A stretch of DNA of 64,000 bases. Source: Lucinisca nassula. Taxonomy: Eukaryota > Mollusca > Bivalvia > Lucinida > Lucinidae. Both the position numbers and the translations under genes were made by a program. The DNA lies in NCBI GenBank assembly GCA_963580285.1, contig CAUZLF010000247.1, positions 62,001 to 126,000 on the forward strand, in the 5' to 3' direction. The first letter of the stretch is position 1. Every line of letters starts with the position of its first letter. This document shows positions 31,746 to 44,405 of the stretch, piece after piece. Under the pieces are notes generated by a model, which was not told where the DNA came from, made no database searches, and was given only the letters and a program-made list of their open reading frames with translations.

Positions 31746-34113
31746 CAAGAGGGCCATGATGGCCCTGGATCGCTCACCTGATCCATAGAGTAATAAGTTG
31801 GCCCCGGGGAGGGCCATTATTGACACCAGGGCTATAATGTGCATAATTTTGAGGGAGGTCTAAAAAGGTGAAGGTTCATACCAAATATCAACAAAGGCTA
31901 TAATTTGAACAATCCAATCCAAAGGTCCAATAGATGAAGCTACACACCAAATATCAAAGACCTGGGCCTTGCGGTTTCAGAGAAGAAGATTTTTTTTAAG
32001 ATATTCCCTACATAAGCCTATGTAAAACCAAATGGCCCCGGGGCGGGGGTATTTTTGGCCTCAGGGCTATAATTTAAACAATCTTGATAGAGGTCCACTA
32101 GATGAAGCTTCACACCAAATATCCAAGACCTGGGCCTTGCTATTTCAGAGAAGAAGACTTTTCAAAGATTATCTCAATATAAGTCTATGTAAAACCAAAG
32201 GGCCCCGGGGCGGGGGCATTTGTGGCCCGAGGGCTATAATTTTAACAATATTTGTAGAGGTCCACTAGAAAAAGCTCCATTCCAAAATATCAAAGACATG
32301 GGGCTTGCAGTTTCAGAGAAGAAAATTTTTAAATATTTCCCTATATACCGTAAGACTATGTAAAACCAAAGGGTCTTGGGGCCGGGGCATTTTTGGCCCA
32401 GGGCTATAATTTGAACAATCTTTGATTTGATAAAGGTCCACTAGATGAAATTTCACACCAAATATCAAAGACCTAGGCCTTGTGGTTTCACAGAAGAAAA
32501 TTTTTAAAGATTTTCCCTATATAAGTCTATGTAAAACCAAAGGGCCCCCTAGGCGGGGCCATTTTTGGTCTCAGGGCTATAATTTGAACAACCTTTGTAG
32601 AGGCCCACTAGATGAAGCTTCACACCAAATATCAAAGACCTAGGCCTTGCGGTTTCAGAGTAGAAGATTTTTCAAGATTTTCCCTATAGAAGTCTATAGA
32701 AAAACCAAAGGGCCCCAGAGCGGGGGGCACTTTTGGCCCCAGGGCTATAATCTGAACAATCTTGGTAGGGGTCCACAAGATGAAGCTTCATACCACATAT
32801 CAAAGACCTGGGCCTTGCAGTTTCAGAGAAGAAGATATTTAAAGATTTTCCCTATATAAGCCCATGTAAAACCAAAGGGTCCCAAGGCAGGGGCATTTTT
32901 TGCCCCAAAACTTTAATTTGAACAATCTTGGTAGGGGTCCACTAGATGAAGCTTCATTCCAAATAGTAAAGACCAGGGCCTTGCGGTTTCAGAGAAGAAG
33001 ATTTTTAAATGACTTTCCCTATATAAGCCCATGTAAAACCAAAGGGCCCCGGGGAGGGGGCATTTTTGGCCCCAGCACTATAATTTGAACAATCTTGGTA
33101 GGGGTCCACTAGATGAAGCTTCATACCAAATATCAAAGACCTGGGCCTTGCAGTTTCAGAGAAGAAGATTTTTAAAGATTTCCCTATATAAGCCTATGTA
33201 AAACAAAAGGGCCCTGGTGCGGGGGCATTTTTGGCCCCAGCACTATAATTTGAACAATCTTGGCAGGGATCCACTTAATGAAGCTTCATACCACATATCA
33301 AAGACCTGGCCCTAGCGGTTTCAGAGAAAAAGATTTTTCAAGATTTTCCCTATATAAGCCCATGTAAAACCAAAGGGCCCCCGTGCGGGGGCATTTTTAG
33401 CTTCAGCACTATAATTTGAAAAATCTTGGTAGGGTCAACTAAATAAAGCTTCATACCAAATATCAAAGACCTGGGCCTTGCGGTTTCAGAGAAGAAGATT
33501 TTTCAAGATTTTGCCTATATAAGCCCATGTAAAACCAAAGGGCCCCCGTGCGGGGGCATTTTTAGCTCCAGCACTATAATTTGAACAATCTTGGCAGGGG
33601 TCCACTAGATGAAGCTTCATACCAAATATCAAAGATCTGGACCTTGCAGTTTCAGAGAAGAAGATTTTTAAAGATTTTCCCTATATAAGCCCATGTAAAA
33701 CCAAAGGGCCCCCGTGCGGGGGCATTTTTGGCCCCAGCACTATAATTTGAACAGTCTTGGTAGGGGTCCACTAGATGAAGCTTCATACCAAATATCAAAG
33801 ACCTGGGCCTTGCGGTTTCAGAGAAGAAGATTTTTCAAGATTTTCCCTATATAAGCCCATGTAAAACCAGTTTTCGGTGAAAAAAATCTATTTTTGGCTA
33901 CTGTGACCTATATGTGCAACGGACCGGAACCATTTGAACAACTTTGAAAGGGGACCAGCTAAGGATCATTCCTGTGAAGTTTGGTCAAAATCGGATCAGT
34001 GGTTTAGGAGGAGATGTCGTTTGAAGAAAAGTTTACGGACGCACGGACGCACGCACGACGGACAAAAAGTGATCCCAAAAGCTCACCTTGTCACTACGTG
34101 ACAGGTGAGCTAA
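31746..34113 (+). mobile_element. Tandem-monomer hairpin element, family A, copy 4 (full length)
   Basis: Starts CAAGAGGGCCATGATGGCCC, carries about 13 monomers, then the 3' module (TCCTGTGAAGTTTGGTC, ACGGACGCACGGACGC) and terminal hairpin with GTCACTACGTGAC and outer CTCACCT/AGGTGAG arms, ending CTAA. Confidence 0.85.
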
Positions 34114-34579
34114 TAATCTAAATATATAAATTAATTAGCATTCAATAGGTACGCTGCTGAAAAAAATCTCATAAATAAAAATAAAAAATGAGTTCCTTTA
34201 AGAGCAATAAAAACATTCATAAGAAAGAAGATGGATCATACTACGTAGTTTTGGCTAATAAAGCCTCATCAGTGACCCTGTAATGATCCGGCAAAGAAAG
34301 CCAGAGGAAACATACTGCAATTTTGGGAATTTAGAAGAGGCAGTCGATTCAAAGACTGATATAAACCAAAATGGGGTCCTAATAATGGAAAACCTGTCTA
34401 GAATATGAGTCTAAACGGATAATTATTTCTGATTTCTCAGAATATTCTCCCTGATCTCAAAGGACCAAATGTAAAATATAAACTGCACAATATAAAATCT
34501 GGCTGAAGCGACCCACCGAAATAGGCCAAAATGACCCAAGTCCAAATTTAGGCCAAAACGACCCGGCCAAACCACTCCC
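34114..34579. other. No gene seen
   Basis: AT-rich sequence. At 34505-34566 it has GACCCAAGTCCAAATTTAGG and CCAAAACGACCC, matching the outer margin of the composite element at 12395, a fragment of the same family. Confidence 0.5.
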
Positions 34580-34861
34580 CATCACGAAAACACGTCTATA
34601 TAATTTTGACCCCCTTGAACCCCACTTTTATATAGCAAAACTGGGGTTTCCGGGTGTATATCTTATTTTTCTTTTTCTTGCTCTAAAATATATATATTGT
34701 GGGTACTCGTTAGAACCGCCTCGATGAGGCGGTTCTAACGAGTGCCCACAATCTATATTTGGAGCAGAAATAAGAAAAATATCACAATTTTTCATCATAA
34801 AATTTTCATTTTTTCGGCGATAAAGGTAGCAATGTATTTGTATAGGCGTGTTTGCGTAATG
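34580..34861. mobile_element. MITE family M3, complete
   Basis: Ends ATCACGAAAACACGTCTATA and TATAGGCGTGTTTGCGTAAT are inverted. It contains a perfect hairpin, TTAGAACCGCCTCGATGAGG onward, and a second one around ACTTTTATATAGCAAAACTGG. Confidence 0.8.
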
Positions 34862-35199
34862 CAGATTCTTACATACACTCCAGGATGAAAGCATACATAG
34901 TAATTAGGTAATTACAATAGGGATCAAGGTTGGGCGGCAAATTCCACCCTGGTATTTACCAGTGGCATTTACTGGCTTGGAAAATACTCATCAAGTGGAA
35001 AATACTGGCAAATTGAAATTTTTTGCCTTAAAACACTGCAGAAATCTTAACAAAATTGACTTAAAAGTAGTATAATCAAACTAAATGAGTTAAAAATGTT
35101 AAAATTTAATATTGATATAAGGTTATCAACCTACAGAATAAAATTTTTAAAATAAAAATCATTCCAAAACTAGAATTTGTTTTTCCTCAAAAACACAGA

Positions 35200-36840
35200 T
35201 ATCTCCCCCGTTTTTGATTGCGAAGTATAACCTTGACATTGGAGGTATTGAGCTGGGTCTTGTGTGCAACACATCATCTAATGAAGATGAACATTTCTGC
35301 ATAGTAACTTTAAAAACATTCATAGAAAAATAAAAAAGTTATTGGCCGTAAACAAAAAAAGCACTTTTTTACCTTTGACCTCTAAGTATGACATTGACCT
35401 TTGAGGTACAACACATCGTCCCATGATGGTTAACATTTCTGCCAAGTAATTTCATAATCCATCAAAGAATAAGGAAGTTATTGACAGAATACAAAAATGG
35501 CCCCTTTTTTACCTTTAACCTCTATATATGACCTTGACCTTTCAGGTACCAAACTGGGTCATGCGTGCAACACATCATCTCATGGTGGTTATTTTCTGCC
35601 TAGCAATTTCAAAATCCATTAAAAATAAGGAAGTTATTGAGCAAACACGAAAAAGGCCCCTTTTTTACCTTCGACCTCTATGTATGTCCTTGACATTTTA
35701 GATACCAAACTGAATCATGCATGCAACACATCGTCTCATGATAGTCAACATGTTTGCCAAGTAAATTCAAATTCTATCTAAAAATAAGCAAGTAATTGAC
35801 AAAACCCGAAAAAAGGCCCCTTTTTTACCTTTGACCTCTAAGTATGTCCTTGACCTTTGAGGTACCAACCTGGGTCATGCACTCAACACATCGTATTATA
35901 TTGGTTAACATTTCTGCCAAATGATTTCAAAATCCATCTCAAAATAAGAAAGTTATTGACCAAATACGACCTTTGACCTCTAAGTATGACCTTGACCTTT
36001 GAGGTACCGACCTGCCTCATGCACACCACACATTGTCTTGTGGTTGTTAATATTTATGCAAAGTAATTTTAAAATCCATCTCAAAATAAGAAAGTTATTG
36101 ACCAAATCCGAAAAAGGCCCCTTTTTTGACCTTTAACCTCTAAGTATGACCCTGACCTTTGAGGTACTGGCCTGCCTCATGCGCACCACACATCGTCTCA
36201 TGATTGTTAATAATTATGCCAAGTAATTTTATAATCCATCTCAAAATAAGAAAGTAATTGACCAAATACGAAAAAGGCCCCTTTTTTGACCTTTGACCTC
36301 TAAGTATGACCATGACCTTTGAGGTACCGACCTGCCTCATGCACATCACACGTCGTCTCATGGTTGTTAATAATTATGCCAAGTAATTTTAAAATCCATC
36401 TCAAAATAAGAAAGTTATTGACCAAATACGAAAAAAAGCCCCTTTTTTGACCTTTGACCTCTAAGTATGACCTTGACCTTTGAGGTACCGACCTGCCTCA
36501 TGCGCACCACACATTGTCTTATGATTGTTAATATTTCTGCCAAGTAATTTTAAAATCCATCAGAAAATAAGAAAGTTATTGACCGGACACAATTTGCCCA
36601 TACATACATACCGACAAACTTCCATGGGAGATAATTCAAAAAGTATAAATGCGAGAGTTATAGTTCTTGCGCACTGCACGTCGTCTAATGCTGATTAATA
36701 TTTATACAAAGTTTCGTGAAGATAGCTCGAACGGTTTTCAACTTATAGAGCGGGCACGAAAGTGTGACAGACGGACAGACAGACACCCGGGGAAAAACAA
36801 TATGTCTCTCTGAATAAAAATTTTTCGGGGGAGACATAAT
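35200..36840 (+). mobile_element. Tandem-monomer hairpin element, family C
   Basis: About nine monomers of 140-165 bp, each with TTTGACCTCTAAGTATGACC, GACCTTTGAGGTACC, CACACATCGTCTCATG and AAAATAAGAAAGTTATTGAC. The 5' edge has ATATCTCCCCCG. The 3' end has GACAGACGGACAGACAGACA and a hairpin TTTTTCGGGGGAGACATAAT paired with ATGTCTCTCTG. It has no ORF and ends ATAAT rather than CTAA. Confidence 0.75.
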
Positions 36841-36926
36841 AAATATATTGAACTACCCAAAATGTGAATCTAAGACTAAAAATTTTGAAAATATTTAAAT
36901 GAAAAAAAAAAAACAAAAAAAAAAAA

Positions 36927-38024
36927 ACAAGATGTGTTTGTGAAACACGAACATGTCCCCGGGCATGGTCATTTTTTATTCAAAGTTGTTCACAGTTCAA
37001 GATTTTTGTTTGTGTGGAAAGCCCTTGACACAAGAAACTCACATGCCAAATATGAAAGCTCTATCTTAAATGGTTCAAAAGTTATGAACAATAATATTTT
37101 TTCTTTAAAGTATGTCAAGGTAACAGGTCAAAAAAATTTGCATGAATGTAAAGCTATTGTCACAAGGAACCTACATGCCAAATATTAAGGCTCTATCTTA
37201 AACGGTTCAAAAGTTATGAACAATTTTATCTTTTCTTTTAAGTAGGTCAAAAGTCAAGGTCATGGTCCAAATATTTTGCTTGTATGAAAAGCTCTAATCA
37301 CAGGGAACTTACATGCCAAATATGAAAGCTCTATCCCAAACGGTTAGAAAGTTATGACCAAAAATGTTTATTTTTTTAAGTAGGTCAAAGTTCAAGGTCA
37401 CAGGTCAAAATTTTGCATGAATGTAAAGCGTTTGACACAAGGAAACTACATGCTAAATATGAAGGCTGTATCTCAAACGGTTCAAAAGGTATGACCAATG
37501 TTAAATTTTTCTTTCATGTAGGTCAAAGGTCAAGGTCACAGGTCAAATTTTTTTGTGTGAATGTAAAGCTCTTGTCACAAGGAACCTACATGCAATATAT
37601 GAAGGCTCTATCTCAAACCATTCAAAATTTATGACCAAAATGTTATTTTTTATTTTAAGTAGGTCAAAGGTCAAGGTCAAGGCCACAGGTCAAAATTTTT
37701 GCATGAATGTTAAGCTTTTGTCACAAGGAACATACATGCTAAATATGAAGGCTGTATCTCAAGAGGTTCAAAAGTTATGACCAATGTTAACTTTTTCTTT
37801 TATGTAGGTCAAAGGTCAAGGTCAAGGTCACAGGTCAAATTTTTTGCACGAATGTGAAGGTCTTGTCAGAAGGAACCTTCAGGCTAAATATGAAAGCTCT
37901 ATCTCAAACGTTTCAAAAGTTATCCACGATAAAACGATAAAGTTGTCCACGTACAAACCAACAAACAAACAAACAGACTGGGCAAAAACAATATGTCCCC
38001 GCTATCGCTACCGGGAACATAAAA
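36927..38024 (+). mobile_element. Tandem-monomer hairpin element, family D
   Basis: Starts AACAAGATGTGTTTGTGAAA with a GTGTTTGTGAAACAC hairpin. It carries about seven monomers of roughly 140 bp with GGTCAAAGGTCAAGGTCACA, AAAGCTCTTGTCACAAGGAA and CTCTATCTCAAACGGTTC. It ends with an ACAAACAAACAAAC tract and ATGTCCCCGCTATCGCTACC ahead of GGGAACATAA. It lies about 90 bp after family C. Confidence 0.75.
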
Positions 38025-38396
38025 AAATATATTTTTATATCAATAGTACATATAAACACAGGTAGAAATTCCCTGTGCACCTGGTTATTGTCACTAACCA
38101 TAATAGTTCTTAGTTTTAAATTTGTACTGATCAAGTTAAGACTGAGCACTGTTAGCCAATTAGTCAGCATATTTTGAACAAAGTTTGTATGGTAAAAACA
38201 TGTGTTCAAATTTTAGGATATTTAAAGCATTTTACTATTGTCCATAGATCAGTGAATTGCAAGCTTACTCAGACAAAAACTCAGGAGGCTTTGCTTATTT
38301 AAGAGAGCACAAGATAGCCAGTGGCAAGGTTGGACAAAAGGATGTCATTAATTGCTCCATGTTTTGTGTGACTTTAAACAATCAGTCTGGGTTAAA

Positions 38397-39234
38397 ATAA
38401 AACAGATGAGTACCATTGCACCGAGATATTGTCAGGATGATCATTCTGAGCAAGTTTGGGGATGACTGGAGCAAAACTGTGGCCTCTAGAGTGCTAACAA
38501 GGTTTTTCTGTGGTTTGACCTACTGACCTACTTTTTGACCTGAAATGACCCATATTCGAACTTGACCGAGATGTTGTCAGGATGATCATTCTGAGCAAGT
38601 TTGAGGATGACTGGACCAAAACTGTGGCCTCTATTGTGTTAACAAGGTTTTTCTATGATCTGACCTACTGATCTACTTTTTGACCTGAAATGACCCATAT
38701 TCAAACTTGGCCGAGATATTGTCAGGATGAACATTCTGACCAAGTTTGAGGAAGATTGGAACCATATTCGAACTTGACCGAGATATTGTCAGGCTGATCA
38801 TTCTGAGGAAGTTTGAGGATGATTGGGCCAAACTGTGGCCTCTAGAGTGCTAACAAGGGTGTTCTGTGGTTTGACCTACTTTTTGACCTGATATGACCAT
38901 ATTCGAACTTGACCAAGATATTATCAAGATGATCATCCTGAGCAAGTTTGAGGATGATTGGGCCAAAATTGTGGCCTCTAGAGTGTTTACAATGTTTTCC
39001 TTTGATTTGACCTGGTAACCTACTTTTTGACCCGACATGACCCATATTCAAACTTGACTGACATATTGTCATGATGATCATTCTGACCAAGTTTGATCAT
39101 GATTGGATCAAAACTGTGGCCTCTAGAGTGTTAACAAGAAACGATTACCCACGCACGACGAACGACGCCGGACATCTCACAGTCACAAAAACTCACCATG
39201 AGTCAGGTGAGCTAATAAAACAGATGAGTACCAT
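38397..39234 (+). mobile_element. Tandem-monomer hairpin element, family E, 5' truncated, with flanking direct repeats
   Basis: The body 38417-39214 has about five monomers of roughly 140 bp (GTCAGGATGATCATTCTGAG, ACTGTGGCCTCTAGAGTG, CTACTTTTTGACCTGA), then ACGCACGACGAACGACGCCG and a hairpin ACTCACCATGAGTCAGGTGA, ending GCTAA. The 20-base direct repeat ATAAAACAGATGAGTACCAT lies on both sides (38397-38416 and 39215-39234). The 5' edge starts inside a monomer. Confidence 0.75.
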
Positions 39235-39652
39235 GGCAGATACTAAATAGGCCTTTTTTATTCTAACATTATGTTAAATTAGATAGTAACAAATAAAATA
39301 ATATCAGAGTTAAACTATAGTAAAGTATGGGTTACCCTAAAATGCGAAAAGGAGTCCTTTTCGCGAATAGGACTTACCCTAAAATGGGAAAAGGACTTTT
39401 TTTTATACGAAATTGAGTCTTTGCATTGAAAAAGTCTGTCAATTTAATGTAAATGAGCTTGATTTTTCGCCCTGTCACGTCAGCCAGAGGATAAGACAAT
39501 CTGTGACACGTGGAGGTGTGGCTAGGACATGTCACCCACAAAACAAGACAGTCGTTTCGTAGCAACCACTAGCCAGCCATTTTTTTGTTATTTATTTTAT
39601 TGTTTTTAGGAATTTTTTTTTTACAAATATAAGTAAGTATACTTTTTTGTTT

Positions 39653-39683
<31 letters not shown>

Positions 39684-39731
39684 GTATGACTCTTCTACTC
39701 TCCTATTGACATATCTCAGATACAATCTTAC
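39235..39731. other. No gene seen
   Basis: AT-rich. It includes a (CT)n microsatellite at 39658-39683 and a pair of GGGTTACCCTAAAATGCG and GACTTACCCTAAAATGGG words. Confidence 0.5.
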
Positions 39732-39994
39732 ATGTATGCCTAGAAATATCTTTCTTGCTGCTTACTGATTATGATTTCTAAGTCCACATGAGAAAATATT
39801 GCATCCTTCACTATTCAACAAAGTTCTGCAAGTAGTATAGTATCTTATAAAAGAGGATAATTTTAATAGTGATAAAGAATATGCTTATTATTGAACAAAT
39901 ATAATAGCCGGCTGTCAGCAGACGTTTAGGTCTGGTGACAGCCGGCTGTCACTAGACCTAAAAGTCTGGTGCCAGCCGGCTGTCAGCAGACACT
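39732..39994. repeat. Dispersed repeat R-C with terminal palindromes
   Basis: Second copy of 9925-10236, with the same AGCCGGCT cluster at 39906-39994. Confidence 0.65.
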
Positions 39995-40059
39995 TCCTGT
40001 ACAATAATAAGTCAAACTAACCTCTATTATTGAAATCATCAATATATATAACTGTTGGG

Positions 40060-40195
40060 TGTAGGTTTGTTTTAATTCCAGGGTGGTAAATTCAATTTTC
40101 CAGTATGTGCCGGCATTTTCCACTATTTACCGGTAAATGCCACCGGCATGGAAAATACACATATTTGCCGGCATTTTGCTAACCTTGGGGCAAGT
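40060..40195. repeat. Palindrome-rich repeat fragment
   Basis: TTCCACTATTTACCGGTAAA, GCCGGCATTTT and TGCCACCGGCA are inverted or direct near-repeats. Related words occur at 34945-35005 and 42470-42495 (GGCATTTTGCCAACCTTG), so this is a third dispersed family. Confidence 0.4.
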
Positions 40196-41282
40196 GCTCC
40201 TAAAATATCGCTCGTCCTTACAAAAAACTTACCCCTGCTTCTCTGGGGTGAAAATGAAAAAAATATATAAATAAATCATTGTTTTATTCTTACAGAAAAA
40301 TAGCAAAACATGTAAATGAAAATAATAAAATAAAGATATTACAACTTACAACACTTACAAGGGTGAACAGGTATTTTTTTTTCAACATTTTACAATGTGC
40401 AATCCCCATTTATAAACGCTTTTTGCAGTCAGATTTTTACTTTCACTTTCATTTTTACTAATTTCCAGTACGACAGTTTTGTCCCAATTCAAATTCCTAC
40501 TGAGCGTTTTTGTCCTTTTCCTGCTCAGTTCAAGATAGGAAGAGAATAATATCCCATACATTATTTGCAATTGCTGTATTCGGGCGTGGTGTGTCACCCG
40601 CATTTGCGTACTACCCGCACCCCCTTTTTGGGGGCCCGAAATCTGGGGGAAAACAAGCTGTTATTCTGTTGTATTACCTGCATGGAACATTTGCTGAAAT
40701 TTTGGTGGGTGCGTTACAGCGTAAATTGTGAGAAAAAGTAAAAAATTGGCCAGTTTTTGCAACACACAACGGAACACGCGATCGTCCTCAAAAGGCGGGA
40801 AAATGCACGTGCGTGCGAGTATCACCAGAAAGAATGTATTTTACATCAAAATATTGAGAAAAAAATTTACCGGTTCACCCTCGTAATGCCTTGTTATTTA
40901 TTTATTAACCAATATATGTCCACGGCGCTTTTTGGCACATCCGCAAACAGTGCAGTCCCAGATCAGACACCGCAGTTCTAAAGACGTCTGATTTGGATTT
41001 ACGCTGTTTGATGATTTATAACGGTTCAATTATGACACTTTTGTTAATCCCTGTCATATAATTGCCAATTAAACATAATTACCCTGCGGTAAATGTCTTT
41101 CATTTCAGGTGTCCGGCGCTATTGTTTCGCGTGACAAGGTGTGAAAATATGGTCAAGTTATGTGTCTAATTTGCGTTTATTCCCAAATCATAAAATTTAA
41201 TCCACAATCAATGTGAAAATTATTTAATTGCTCCTAAGACGAGTTGCTATGTATGCATAATAAAAACGGACTATTGCACTAT
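40196..41282. other. No gene assigned
   Basis: Short ORFs are present at 40382-40603 on the minus strand and 40510-40731 on the plus strand, without motifs. An M2-type hairpin fragment lies at about 40940-41010 (CAGTGCAGTCCCAGATCAGA, ACGTCTGATTTGGATTTACG). Confidence 0.4.
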
Positions 41283-41590
41283 CTCGGGAATGGTTATATA
41301 TTTTGGCGCCAAATAACAGACGCTTGGCCGTAAAAGTCGAACCCTTTAGTTTGTGTTTATCACATCTGTATGCTGTGGTTGGTTATTGCTTTTTTTTACT
41401 GTTTCCAAGCATTTTTTTATGGAAGAGATACGCGCAATTAAGATAAAACAATAGACACATGTGGGGGTACTGGGGTCCGATGATGTTGTTTACCGATCGC
41501 GTGCAGAAAAACTGCAGCGGTGGTTTGTGTGCGGCGATTTGGGTGCCAAAAAACTATGATGTTCCCATTGAACTTGCTTGTTTATTACGT
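41283..41590 (+). repeat. Direct-repeat partner of 44031-44405
   Basis: Shares TTTTGGCGCCAAA, CAGACGC, TTGGCCG, AAAAGTCGAAC, TTTACCGATC, GTGCAGAAAAA and GGCGATTTGG with the region 2.8 kb downstream, in the same order. Dispersed element of unknown class. Confidence 0.6.
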
Positions 41591-42117
41591 TTAAAATCAG
41601 AGTTTTAGGAATAATAAGCACAAAATCGGACTTGTTAGTAATGGAGATTGTTATATTACACACGTGTAAGTAAAATTGAGTCAACAATTAACGTTATTTA
41701 TGTCGGGAATCGTAAAAGGATATAGCATAACATTTGATGCATCGTATTTTCAGCTGACAAAAGTAAAAAAAAAAAATCATTAGCCATTCCTTCTTGCAAT
41801 AATTTATTTCCAATCTCTATTTCCGGATTTGGAAACACGATGCGGAAAATATTCACAGTTCATGCATTTTGCTTCACATTCAACATTTGTTTGCTTAATT
41901 TGATAGTTTTGGAAAACGCTTACACTGAACGACAGGATTAGACATTTTCGTGACGGAAAACTCACTTGTCCTGCAGGGCAAGCCAGTAACAATTTTCCCT
42001 CATCCTTATGGACAAACTACTGGTAAATACGAGCGGACGAGTGAAAATTTCGACCCCTGAAAGAATGTTCATTCCACAGATCACTGCCTTCACTTCAAAT
42101 TTGTTAATCTGTGGAGC

Positions 42118-42355
42118 GCTTTGGTGCAGTGGTAGCGCATCGGATTTGTGATCCAGAGGTTGCGGGTTCGAGCCTCACGCTGACCAAAGTGTTGTGTCCT
42201 TGAGCAAGACACTTCATCCCCATTGCTTAAAAAAGTACTGGTTACCACCAAGGAAATCCTGCTAGTAATGCTCAGATGTGAGCGAGTAGCAGTAATAGGA
42301 AAAGAAATGTGATAGAGAGTGCCTAGTTTCTAAGACGATGAATGTTAAATGTTCA
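42118..42355 (+). mobile_element. tRNA-derived SINE, family S3
   Basis: tRNA-like head CGCTTTGGTGCAGTGGTAGC (A box), GGATTTGTGATCCAGAGG (anticodon arm) and GCGGGTTCGAGCCTC (B box). It is followed by GTGTCCTTGAGCAAGACACT, the same Deu-like core as at 22645. The 3' end is AT-rich; target repeats were not resolved. Confidence 0.75.
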
Positions 42356-42539
42356 TTCACTGACAAAGTAAATATATAATATGCTTATAATTAGAAACAA
42401 AAAAGATCAGGTCAACAAGCCAAAGCAACGAATATCACTTTTAACCCCACTTTAACAACATAATAAATATTTGACGGCATTTTGCCAACCTTGATAGGGA
42501 TGGTTCTCCCTGCACAGGGGGCCTCCAGTTAACAGCCCC

Positions 42540-43428
42540 GATCCGAAGATCGTGGCATTCATCCCTGCAAATGATGCCAGTGGAGCATGTTTGGAAACCG
42601 CAGTAATATTGCCGCTTCCGTGAATGAAGGGTGTATGAATGTTCAATCCGCCAAATATCTTGGTATCACCATCTCTGACGATCTTGATTGGGGTCAACAT
42701 ATCTCAGAGATTACATCTAAAGCAACTAGGGCTTTAGGATTCCTTAGACGGAACTTGGCTTTTGCACCTACATGTAGGCAGACAAAGGATGTTGCATATA
42801 AAACATTGGTTCGTCCTCAACTCGAATATGCATCACCCATTTGGCATCCCTATGTTAAAACTCAGACTCAGCAGGTGGAGAAGGTGCAGAGGACAGCTGC
42901 TCAATGGACCTGTAGGCAATGGCGAAATAGAAGTAGCGTCGGTGACATGCTTAATGAGCTAGAGTGGCCGTCCCTGGAGGCCCGTCGTGAGCAGTCCTCT
43001 TTAACCTTCTTCTACAAGATACACTCTGATTCAGTGTCTATTGATAAAGATAGGTACTTGACCCCTGTAACAGTGTCGACCCAAACAAGGGCATCAAAAG
43101 TAAACGACTCACAATATCGTAGATACCAGTCCTATAGTGATGCCCTGAAGAACTCGTTCTTTCCTAGAACTATTCCCCAATGGAATAGTCTTCCCTCCTC
43201 TGCGGTGAATGCCAAGTCCGCAGAAGAGTTCAAAACCCGCACAGTGTAAGATTGGGACTCAGAGGTATGCGTTTTAGGACACCTCTGTTATACAGATTCT
43301 AAATAGTTTTAAGGACGCATCCAGTGCCTCTTTTTTTCCAGCTAAATTCTAAATTTAGCCACCCAATCAACTGAGGTAATGGCCAGATATGACCGACTCA
43401 GTATAAGAAGATAGATATATAGATATTC
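42540..43428 (+). pseudogene. 5'-truncated LINE (reverse-transcriptase C-terminus and 3' UTR)
   Basis: The frame 42587-43249 is open for 220 codons. It contains SAKYLGITISDDLDWGQH, ALGFLRRNL, VRPQLEYASPIWHPY, VEKVQRTAAQW, LNELEWPSLEARR and FFYKI. This is the typical thumb and C-terminal segment of Jockey/CR1-like non-LTR retrotransposon ORF2. The polymerase core with its catalytic aspartates is absent, so it is a dead 5'-truncated copy. The 3' UTR (43250-43428) ends in GAGGTAATGGCC, CGACTCAGTATAAG and AGATAGATATA. This 3' end recurs at 26165, 53155 and, inverted, near 12490-12550. Confidence 0.82.
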
Positions 43429-43758
43429 ATTGGACGTATCACCAGTAACAATTCAGATCGAACTGGGGGCCACTAGCATCACTGGTGCATGAATGTCTTG
43501 ACGTGTCACCAGTAACAATTCTGATTCTGATCACTTGCCGCCATGTTCACTAATCACCAAGATACCACGCTCCACATGATTTTCACTGTCTGACCCACGA
43601 TCTATTCGGCTTTACTGTCCTACGTCATATCCGGTCAATATCGGCTCTACTTCCGCTTAGCAACGCCTTACTCGGTGAATGCTCGTCCATAGCGACCATA
43701 TAAAGCAAAGGGTAATTGACCGTTAAAGCTCATTTGCATGTCTGCAATTTGTGTCAAC

Positions 43759-43940
43759 ATGTCGTTCTAGTATTATGACCGTTTGCCTGATGAAGCAAAA
43801 GTCCGTTATGATCGTAAATTGGAGGCAATTTACATGAATGAATGTCCAAACAGGCTACCTGCTGGCGCATGGGTTAAAAATCCGACGCCCGATTTTGAAT
43901 GGGGTGATTTGGATAGGCACCTTATTGATTCACCAGCAGT
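43759..43940 (+). pseudogene. Broken coding fragment of an unidentified protein
   Basis: ATG at 43759 is followed by an in-frame TAG at 43768. The frame then reads YDRLPDEAKVRYDRKLEAIY, CPNRLPAGAWV, PTPDFEWGDLDRHLIDSP. These 50-odd residues look strongly protein-like, after which the frame continues to 44244 with repeat-derived sequence. I think it is the N-terminal exon of a multi-copy, probably transposon-borne gene, but I cannot name it. Confidence 0.35.
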
Positions 43941-44030
43941 GATTTTTTTACAAATTTTCAACTATGCGTCCTGGGACTCGCTCAACCAAAAAACTGTGCG
44001 TCCCAAATCTGAAAGTTGGATGCATTATAA

Positions 44031-44405
44031 AACGGATCGTGAATGGTTATGTTTTGGCGCCAAAAAAGCAGACGCTCTGCTTGGCCGGAAAAGTCGAACG
44101 CTGTTGTTGGAGCTGCTGGGGATAATTCGGCGGCTGTGCAAAGCGCTGTTTTCTATCCACCTCCATTCACAACCGTTTAGCTATCGAGAAAATATTTTTT
44201 TACCGGTTCCAAACAATTTTGAAGAACGGGATACAGCCAAGTAAAATAAAACAATGGCATTAAACACGTGCGGGGTTGCTGGTATCGGATGACGTCATTT
44301 GACACATTTACCGATCACATGCAGAAAAATGGTAGAGTTGGTTTGTGGGCGGCGATTTGGATGGCAGAAAACTTTGATGTTCGCATTGAACTTGCTTTTG
44401 TGAAA
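44031..44405 (+). repeat. Direct-repeat partner of 41283-41590
   Basis: Same ordered words as the upstream copy, with insertions. Downstream at about 44570-44680 there is a GACGCA-rich inverted structure (TGCGTCCTGGACGCAGGACG). Confidence 0.6.

Noticed and set aside
37844..38065. ORFs in the family D array (HECKALVTRNLHAKYEG type)
   Set aside because: Monomer-derived, recurring in every unit, with no continuity between units.
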